Positions 5,945 to 10,146 of a stretch of 10,146 bases of DNA are shown here, one piece after another; position 1 is the stretch's first letter; every line of letters starts with the position of its first letter. The stretch spans positions 1 through 10,146 of the forward strand of contig CBDUSI010000142.1 in assembly GCA_965370045.1 (NCBI GenBank). Direction: 5' to 3'. Both the position numbers and the translations under genes were made by a program. This stretch comes from CAZONU01 sp965370045. GTDB taxonomy: Bacteria; Planctomycetota; SZUA-567; JAKLDR01. Under the pieces are notes generated by a model that made no database searches, was not told the origin of the DNA, and saw only the letters and a list, made by a program, of their open reading frames with translations.

Positions 5945-6798
5945 AGCGCTCGCCTCTCTCCATCGCCGCCGCCGGCGGGCTGTGCGCCGCGATCCTGGTC
6001 GCGGGCTGCACCGCCGAGCAGATCGGACAGGGCCTCAAGTCCGTAGTCAAGTTCGGGCAGGCCAACAAGCCCTTCACCTGGAAGGAGGAGCTGGAGGTCG
6101 GCGGCACCGTCGCGGCCCAACTGGCGGCCGCCTACGATGTCGTCGAGGACGCCAGGGCCACCGAATACGTCAACCTGGTGGCCAGCACCGTCTCCTCCTA
6201 CGGCGAGCGCCCGGACGTCCTGCCCCGGCTGCTGATCCTCAAGAACGACGTGCCCAACGCCTACGCCTGTCCCGGCGGCTACATGTTCGTGACCACCGGA
6301 CTGCTGAAGGTCTGCCAGGACGAAAGCGAGCTGGCCGGTGTCCTGGGCCACGAACTGGTTCACGTGGCCAAGAAGCACACCCTGGAGATGCTGCGCAGCA
6401 AGCGCCGGAGGAGCGCCTTCATAGAGGGAACCGCCGCGAACCTCGCGGACCGCAGCGAGATAGCCAAGAGCTACCCCGGCTTCAAGGGCGTCATCGACGC
6501 GGGCATCAACGGGATCGTGAACAACAACCACGGCAAGAAGGCCGAGGCGGAAGCCGACAGGCTGGGCGCCGAATGGGCCGCCCGCGCCGGCTACGACCCC
6601 GCCGGCCTGGGGCGGCTCATCGGCCGCCTGCCGACCGAGGGCAAGAAGAGCGCCTGGAAGGAGAAGTTCTCCGTCTACAAGGACGGCTCCACCCGCGCGC
6701 AGGGCATCGCCAAGGCGCTCGCCAAGGCGGGCGTCGCCGGCGGCGGAGTCAGGAACGCCAAGCGCTACAAGCGCGAACTAGTGGGCGTCCTGAAATAG
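5941..6798 (+). CDS. M48-family zinc metallopeptidase lipoprotein
   Basis: The 285-aa product begins with a lipoprotein signal peptide ending in the lipobox LVAGC, so Cys23 should be lipidated and the enzyme anchored in the envelope. The peptidase domain has the conserved NAYACPGGYMFVTTGLL segment (about 106-122), the zinc site HELVH (137-141) within GHELVHVAKKH, and the third-ligand motif EAEAD (202-206). This is the layout of periplasmic M48 proteins related to LoiP/BepA and Oma1, which degrade or process misfolded envelope proteins. It lacks the C-terminal TPR domain of BepA; after about 215 there is only a short Lys/Gly-rich tail. ATG 5941 overlaps the preceding stop (ATGA), and GGAGAGGAGGAG just upstream supplies the ribosome site. 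Family is sure; the substrate is unknown. Confidence 0.92.
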   Translation: MKRSPLSIAAAGGLCAAILVAGCTAEQIGQGLKSVVKFGQANKPFTWKEELEVGGTVAAQLAAAYDVVEDARATEYVNLVASTVSSYGERPDVLPRLLILKNDVPNAYACPGGYMFVTTGLLKVCQDESELAGVLGHELVHVAKKHTLEMLRSKRRRSAFIEGTAANLADRSEIAKSYPGFKGVIDAGINGIVNNNHGKKAEAEADRLGAEWAARAGYDPAGLGRLIGRLPTEGKKSAWKEKFSVYKDGSTRAQGIAKALAKAGVAGGGVRNAKRYKRELVGVLK

Positions 6799-6820
6799 AC
6801 CTTCCCGCAGCGGAAAGACC

Positions 6821-6844
6821 GGGGGCGCCGCAAGCGGCGCCCCC
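6821..6844. terminator. GC-rich hairpin between convergent operons, probable bidirectional terminator
   Basis: GGGGGCGCCGC (6821-6831) and GCGGCGCCCCC (6834-6844) are perfectly complementary around AA; in practice the innermost pairs open to form a small loop. It lies 22 bp after the M48 stop and 31 bp after the minus-strand PqqD-like gene stop. Only short T runs follow (TTT at about 6850 on plus, TCTTT on minus), so it is a weak-tail terminator serving both directions. Confidence 0.65.
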
Positions 6845-6874
6845 GCGCGTTTCCGTCCCAAGCGCCGGCGGCGA

Positions 6875-7327
6875 TCAACTGAAGCCGCTGGCGCAGGATC
6901 CGAAGAGCATGCAGGCCGCCCCCTGGCCGCTGTGACTGCTGTCGCACGCGCCGGCCAGCACCTGGAGCTGCTCCTCGTGGATCAGCTCCGGCGCATCGGA
7001 GAGTTCCGCGGGCGGGTGTTGGGCGGCGCGGCGCGAGCGCTTGCTCTCGGCCCCGGGGGCCTCGCGCCACTCCAAGAGGCCGATCTCCACCAGCGACTCG
7101 GTGAAGCGCTCCAACTCCTCGACGGCGGCGGGGACCGACAGCTTCCGGCAGCGGGAGAGCATCGCGGCGATCTTCTCCGTCTCCTGGGAACCGTCGGCCA
7201 GTTCCCAGACCAGCGCGCCGGCGGGGTTCAGCGACCAGACCTTGCCGGCCCGCGGCGAGACGATGACCTCCTCCTCGCCGATCCGGCGGCTGGCCAGGGC
7301 CGGGGAGTGCACCAGGTACTTGGCCAT
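6875..7327 (-). CDS. PqqD-like domain protein with Cys/Ser/Gly-rich tail (possible RRE-precursor fusion)
   Basis: This 150-aa cytoplasmic protein has no signal peptide. Residues 1 to about 87 match the PqqD family (VIVSPRAGKVWSLNPAG, ALVWELADGSQ, then two helices ending EIGLLEW). This is the winged-helix RiPP recognition element that presents a precursor peptide to modifying enzymes. Instead of stopping there, the protein goes on through a polar linker (88-112) into an acidic helix-like PELIHEEQLQVLAG (113-126) and a tail with Cys128, Cys139 and Cys145 plus many Ser and Gly, ending GSCASGFS. That arrangement resembles a RiPP leader and core. The start is chosen for its SD (GGAGG 8 bp upstream of ATG 7327) and for the homology. 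It lies 19 bp after the last repeat-protein gene and is presumably co-transcribed. No radical SAM, YcaO or other maturase is in the window. PqqD assignment is firm; the precursor role is inference. Confidence 0.85.
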   Translation of the reverse strand: MAKYLVHSPALASRRIGEEEVIVSPRAGKVWSLNPAGALVWELADGSQETEKIAAMLSRCRKLSVPAAVEELERFTESLVEIGLLEWREAPGAESKRSRRAAQHPPAELSDAPELIHEEQLQVLAGACDSSHSGQGAACMLFGSCASGFS

Positions 7328-7346
7328 GACGGGCTCCTCCTCTCGC

Positions 7347-8429
7347 CTAACGCTGGAAGGTGGGCAGGTACTGGTAGGGAATGGCCAGTACCAGCACCTC
7401 GCAGGCCGTGCTGTAGGCCCCCCCATAGCTCGAGCGCCCGCGGGTGATGCTCCCGTTGGCCGCCTGGGCCTTGATGATCGAGTCACGAAGCTTGGGGTAG
7501 TACTTGGACCAGTCCGGGTCGCCGGCCTGGAACAGGCCCTGGCCCACGTAGAGGTCGGTGTAGTGCGGGAAGGAACCCCTCCCCCGGCCGGACTTCATCA
7601 TCCTGCGCATGTAGGCGATGGCCTTGCGCGCCTCCTTGGTCTCGCGCCGGCCCAGGCCGCAGAAGACCATCACCCCGGCGGCGCTCAGCGCCGGACGGCT
7701 GCTCCGCCCGCCCATGGAGTAAGCGATGCCCCCGTCGGCACACTGGCTCTTCCTCATGTACTCAATGCCCTTGTCGATGGTCTTCTGGGGCACGTTGATG
7801 CCCGCCTGGCGCGCCGCCCAGATGGCCTGCACCTGGGTGATGGTGATGGAGCCCTCGTGCCCCCGGGCCACCGGCTGGTAGATCCAGCCGCCCTCCGGGC
7901 TCTGGCACTTGGCGGTGAGGCGCACGCCCTTCTTGACGCTCTTGCGCAGCTTGCGGGCCAAGTCGCGGTTGGCACTCATCCCGTAAACCTCGGCCATGAA
8001 GTGCAGGGCGTAACCGTGGCCGTGCATGCTCCGGCCGCCGACGTCGGCGTAGCAGCCCTCTCTATCTTGGAGTTTAAGCAGGAAGCGTGCGGCCTTCTCG
8101 ACGACCTTGGCGTGCTTGCCGCGCCCGGGCACGTGGCCCGCCGACAGGAGGGCCAGCCCGGCCAGCCCGGTCATGGCCGCGCGGTGGCTGCGACCCGTCC
8201 CGAATGAGCCGTCCTTGCTCTGCTGCTTGGCCAGGTAGTCGCAGGCCCTGCTGATCGCGCGGGCGGCCTTGGGGGTAACCTCCAGGCGCGCGGACGAGCC
8301 GGTGCCGCGCACCTTGGGCTCGGCCTTGGGCTTAGGCTTGGGCTCTTTCTTGGGGGCGGGCTCGCCGGCCGAAGAGGCCAGGGGCAACGCCAGGACTAAA
8401 ACGATGAGCACGCGCAGACTTCTCTTCAT
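7347..8429 (-). CDS. exported prenyltransferase/squalene-cyclase-repeat protein, copy A
   Basis: The 360-aa product has a signal peptide (MKRSLRVLIV, cleavage likely after SSA at residue 21) and then a Pro/Lys/Glu-rich spacer (about 22-45). The rest is an alpha/alpha toroid of the squalene-cyclase/prenyltransferase repeat type, with QW-like motifs at QQSKDGSF (69-76), QSPEGGW (176-182), QCADGGIAY and QAANGSI (322-328). No terpene-cyclase DxDD acid motif is visible, so a terpene substrate is unlikely and the function is unknown; such exported proteins are frequent in planctomycetes. Conserved features among the copies are GGRSMHGHGYALHF, the GSITITQVQAIWAARQAGI helix, VMVFCGLGRR and the C-terminus PYQYLPTFQR. 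The start at 8429 is preferred over 8465 because GGGAG lies 9 bp upstream, the signal peptide begins there, and 8465 overlaps the promoter. Confidence 0.88.
   Translation of the reverse strand: MKRSLRVLIVLVLALPLASSAGEPAPKKEPKPKPKAEPKVRGTGSSARLEVTPKAARAISRACDYLAKQQSKDGSFGTGRSHRAAMTGLAGLALLSAGHVPGRGKHAKVVEKAARFLLKLQDREGCYADVGGRSMHGHGYALHFMAEVYGMSANRDLARKLRKSVKKGVRLTAKCQSPEGGWIYQPVARGHEGSITITQVQAIWAARQAGINVPQKTIDKGIEYMRKSQCADGGIAYSMGGRSSRPALSAAGVMVFCGLGRRETKEARKAIAYMRRMMKSGRGRGSFPHYTDLYVGQGLFQAGDPDWSKYYPKLRDSIIKAQAANGSITRGRSSYGGAYSTACEVLVLAIPYQYLPTFQR
7764..8102 (-). repeat. near-identical tract, copy A member
   Basis: This 339-bp stretch matches 8924-9262 with only four substitutions (8088, 8034, 8013, 7989). 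The part 7764-7988 is identical over 225 bp. Flanking coding sequence diverges at once. It encodes the most conserved central part of the repeat domain. Confidence 0.9.
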
Positions 8430-8460
8430 GGGCTCAGACTCCCTTCGGCTGCTACTATAT

Positions 8461-8490
8461 ATCATACCCCGGCAAGCAGGTCCAGGTCAA
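8461..8490 (-). promoter_or_regulatory. sigma70-type promoter of repeat-protein copy A
   Basis: On the minus strand TTGACC (8485-8490) and TATGAT (8461-8466) are 18 bp apart, each matching 5 of 6 consensus positions. The AT-rich run TATGATATATAG stands out sharply from its GC-rich surroundings. It lies in the 74-bp gap between copies B and A, so copy A and the PqqD-like gene can be transcribed independently of copy B. Confidence 0.75.
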
Positions 8491-8503
8491 TACCCCGGTG
8501 CGC

Positions 8504-9592
8504 TCAGCGCTGGAAAGTGGGCAGGTACTGGTACGGAATGGCCAGAACCAGCCCGTAGCAGGCCGTGCCGAAGGCCGGGCCGTAGTTCGAGCTCCAGCTG
8601 CCATCGTGGCTCTGGCGCTTGATCAACTCGTCGCGGAGCTTGGGGTAGTGCTTGGACCAGTCCGGGTCGCCGGCCTGGAACAGGCCCTGACCCAGGTACA
8701 GAGTGGTGTAGTGGTCGAAGCTGGTCAGCCCCCGGTAGCTCCTGACGTTGCCCTTCATCATCTTGCGCATGTAGCCGATGGCCTTGCGGGCCTCCTTGGT
8801 CTCGCGCCGGCCCAGGCCGCAGAAGACCATCACCCCGGCCACGCTCAGCGCCGGCCGCGATCCGCCCATGCCCAGGCGGTAGGAGATGCCCCCGTCGCGC
8901 TGCTGGCTCTTCTTCATGTAGTTAATGCCCTTGTCGATGGTCTTCTGGGGCACGTTGATGCCCGCCTGGCGCGCCGCCCAGATGGCCTGCACCTGGGTGA
9001 TGGTGATGGAGCCCTCGTGCCCCCGGGCCACCGGCTGGTAGATCCAGCCGCCCTCCGGGCTCTGGCACTTGGCGGTGAGGCGCACGCCCTTCTTGACGCT
9101 CTTGCGCAGCTTGCGGGCCAAGTCGCGGTTGGCACTCATCCCGTAAACTTCGGCCATGAAGTGCAGGGCGTAGCCGTGGCCGTGCATGCTCCGACCGCCG
9201 ACGTCGGCGTAGCAGCCCTCTCTATCTTGGAGTTTAAGCAGGAAGCGCGCGGCCTTCTCGACAGTCTTGGCGTGCTTGCCGCGGCCGGGCACGTGGCCGG
9301 CGGCCAGCAGGGTCAGGCCCACCAGCCCGGTCATCGCCGCGCGGTGCTGCCCGCCGCGGCCCTCGAAGGAGCCGTCCTTGCCCTGCAGCTTGGCCAGGAA
9401 GTCGCAGGCTTTGCTGATCGCGCGGGCCGCCTTGGGGGTGACCTCCAGGCGCGCGGACGAGCCGGTGCCGCGCACCTTGGGCTCGGCCTTGGTCTTGGGC
9501 TTGGGCTCCTTCTTGGGAGCGGGCTCGCCGGCCAGCGACAGGCAGGGGACCAGCAGGGCGGCGGCGAGCAGAGAAAGGCGTTTTCCGGTCAT
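8504..9592 (-). CDS. exported prenyltransferase/squalene-cyclase-repeat protein, copy B
   Basis: This 362-aa paralogue of copy A has the same plan: signal peptide (MTGKRLSLLAAALLV, cleavage likely after SLA at residue 21), Pro/Lys-rich spacer, and an alpha/alpha toroid with QW-like motifs including QSPEGGW and a canonical QSHDGSW near the C-terminus. Its middle is almost identical to copy A at the DNA level, whereas its last 100 or so residues (VRSYRGLTSFDHYTTLYLGQ, then the QSHDGSW region) are almost identical to copy C and differ from copy A, so it is a mosaic. The start at 9592 is preferred over 9643 because GGGAG lies 8 bp upstream, the signal peptide begins there, and 9643 is inside the -35 box. 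The Cys in LVPC is not a good lipobox because Pro precedes it. Function is unknown. Confidence 0.88.
   Translation of the reverse strand: MTGKRLSLLAAALLVPCLSLAGEPAPKKEPKPKTKAEPKVRGTGSSARLEVTPKAARAISKACDFLAKLQGKDGSFEGRGGQHRAAMTGLVGLTLLAAGHVPGRGKHAKTVEKAARFLLKLQDREGCYADVGGRSMHGHGYALHFMAEVYGMSANRDLARKLRKSVKKGVRLTAKCQSPEGGWIYQPVARGHEGSITITQVQAIWAARQAGINVPQKTIDKGINYMKKSQQRDGGISYRLGMGGSRPALSVAGVMVFCGLGRRETKEARKAIGYMRKMMKGNVRSYRGLTSFDHYTTLYLGQGLFQAGDPDWSKHYPKLRDELIKRQSHDGSWSSNYGPAFGTACYGLVLAIPYQYLPTFQR
8924..9262 (-). repeat. near-identical tract, copy B member
   Basis: This is the partner of 7764-8102, offset by 1160 bp, with four substitutions in 339 bp. The truncated copy C shares the beginning of the same tract (about 10092-10146) without visible differences. 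Confidence 0.9.
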
Positions 9593-9614
9593 TGGGCGTA
9601 CTCCCTTCGGGCTG

Positions 9615-9643
9615 ATTATCATCCCGACGACGGGAGATGTCAA
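9615..9643 (-). promoter_or_regulatory. sigma70-type promoter of repeat-protein copy B
   Basis: On the minus strand a perfect TTGACA (9638-9643) and GATAAT (9615-9620, 5 of 6) are 17 bp apart. The spacer holds an imperfect inverted repeat TCCCG/CGGGA. About 10 bp downstream is CCGAAGGGAGT, also found before copy A, which shows that the promoter-leader region was duplicated together with the gene. Confidence 0.82.
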
Positions 9644-9663
9644 CAGCCGCGTTCCGCGCGGGG

Positions 9664-9680
9664 CCAGCGCTCAGCGCTGG
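9664..9680 (-). repeat. hairpin with the copy C stop codon in its loop
   Basis: CCAGCGC and GCGCTGG pair over 7 bp around TGA (9671-9673), which is the stop codon of copy C. Copy B ends in a shorter version (GCGC/GCGC around TGA at 8500-8510). There is no T tract, so it is not a standard terminator. Confidence 0.5.
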
Positions 9681-10146
9681 AAAGTCGGCAGGTACTGGTA
9701 GGGGATGGCCAGAACCAGCGCGTAGCAGGCCGTGCCGAAGGCCGGGCCGTAGTTCGAGCTCCAGCTGCCGTCGTGGCTCTGGCGCTTGATCAGCTCGTCG
9801 CGGAGCTTGGGATAATGTTTGGACCAGTCCGGGTCGCCGGCCTGGAACAGGCCCTGGCCCAGGTACAGCGTGGTGTAGTGGTCGAAGCTGGTCAGTCCCC
9901 GGTAGCTCCTGACGCGGCCTGTCATCATCTTGCGCATGTAGGCGATGGACTTGCGGGCCTCGCGGCTCTCGCGCTTTCCCAGGCCACAGAAGACCATCAC
10001 CCCGGCCACGCTCAGCGCCGGACGGCTGGAGCGCTGCCCCAGGGAGTAGGCGATGCCCCCGTCGGCGCACTGGCTCTTCTTCATGTACTCGATGCCCTTG
10101 TCGATGGTCTTCTGGGGCACGTTGATGCCCGCCTGGCGCGCCGCCC
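9671..10146 (-). CDS. prenyltransferase/squalene-cyclase-repeat protein, copy C (5' part outside window)
   Basis: Only the C-terminal roughly 158 residues are present; the frame stays open to the window edge. The GTG at 10120 is an internal Val codon (NVPQKTIDKGI in all copies), not a start. It matches copy B nearly throughout, with the same QSHDGSW motif and PYQYLPTFQR end, but has QCADGGIAYS as in copy A and the variant GKRESREARKS where B has GRRETKEARKA. It is the most upstream visible member of the tandem array, so more copies or related genes may follow beyond the edge. Confidence 0.88.
   Translation of the reverse strand, partial: AARQAGINVPQKTIDKGIEYMKKSQCADGGIAYSLGQRSSRPALSVAGVMVFCGLGKRESREARKSIAYMRKMMTGRVRSYRGLTSFDHYTTLYLGQGLFQAGDPDWSKHYPKLRDELIKRQSHDGSWSSNYGPAFGTACYALVLAIPYQYLPTFQR

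Noticed and set aside
7347..10146. Repeat proteins as true squalene-hopene or terpene cyclases, or as LanC-type RiPP cyclases
   Set aside because: They are about 360 residues, roughly half the length of squalene-hopene cyclase, lack a DxDD motif, and carry signal peptides that place them outside the cytoplasm. No LanC zinc-site motifs (GxCxG, CHG) are apparent.

Overview
This is a GC-rich bacterial window (by eye well above 60% G+C, with strong G/C bias at third codon positions). Near-consensus sigma70-type promoters and strong Shine-Dalgarno (SD) sequences mark it as bacterial. Three cleavable signal peptides and a lipobox point to an envelope with an exported compartment. Tandem exported squalene-cyclase-repeat proteins, a CHASE2 cyclase and an MttB homologue suggest a Gram-negative lineage such as Planctomycetota or a deltaproteobacterial-type phylum. 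That placement is inference; no phylogenetic marker is present.

Left part (1-1584). A probable plus-strand gene end (1-69) is followed by a structured noncoding stretch (70-256). A minus-strand gene (257-1366) joins a CutA1 domain to a complete adenylate kinase through an Ala/Pro/Lys-rich linker. Its promoter (TTGACA, 17 bp, TATACT) is close to ideal. A 218-bp intergenic region separates it from the divergent gene to the right.

Middle part (1585-6798). A non-pyrrolysine member of the MttB (trimethylamine methyltransferase) superfamily stands alone. Next comes a 275-bp MITE-like element (3077-3351) with about 32-bp terminal inverted repeats and no transposase. It lies just before a three-gene operon joined by 4-bp ATGA overlaps: a CHASE2 membrane adenylate/guanylate cyclase, an exported SH3-like protein and an M48 metallopeptidase lipoprotein. 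The operon looks like one envelope module that couples an extracytoplasmic sensor and cyclic-nucleotide output to periplasmic proteins. A GC-rich hairpin (6821-6844) ends it and also separates it from the convergent genes to the right.

Right part (6875-10146, minus strand). At least three tandem paralogues of an exported prenyltransferase/squalene-cyclase-repeat protein are followed, 19 bp after the last one, by a small gene. That gene encodes a PqqD-like domain (RiPP recognition element fold) with a Cys/Ser/Gly-rich C-terminal tail that resembles a RiPP leader and core. The two complete paralogues each carry their own sigma70-type promoter. They share a nearly identical 339-bp internal tract, which suggests recent gene conversion or duplication. 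The third copy runs off the window.

The most unusual points are the PqqD domain fused to a precursor-like tail next to the repeat-protein array, the CutA-adenylate kinase fusion, and the MITE at the head of the cyclase operon.
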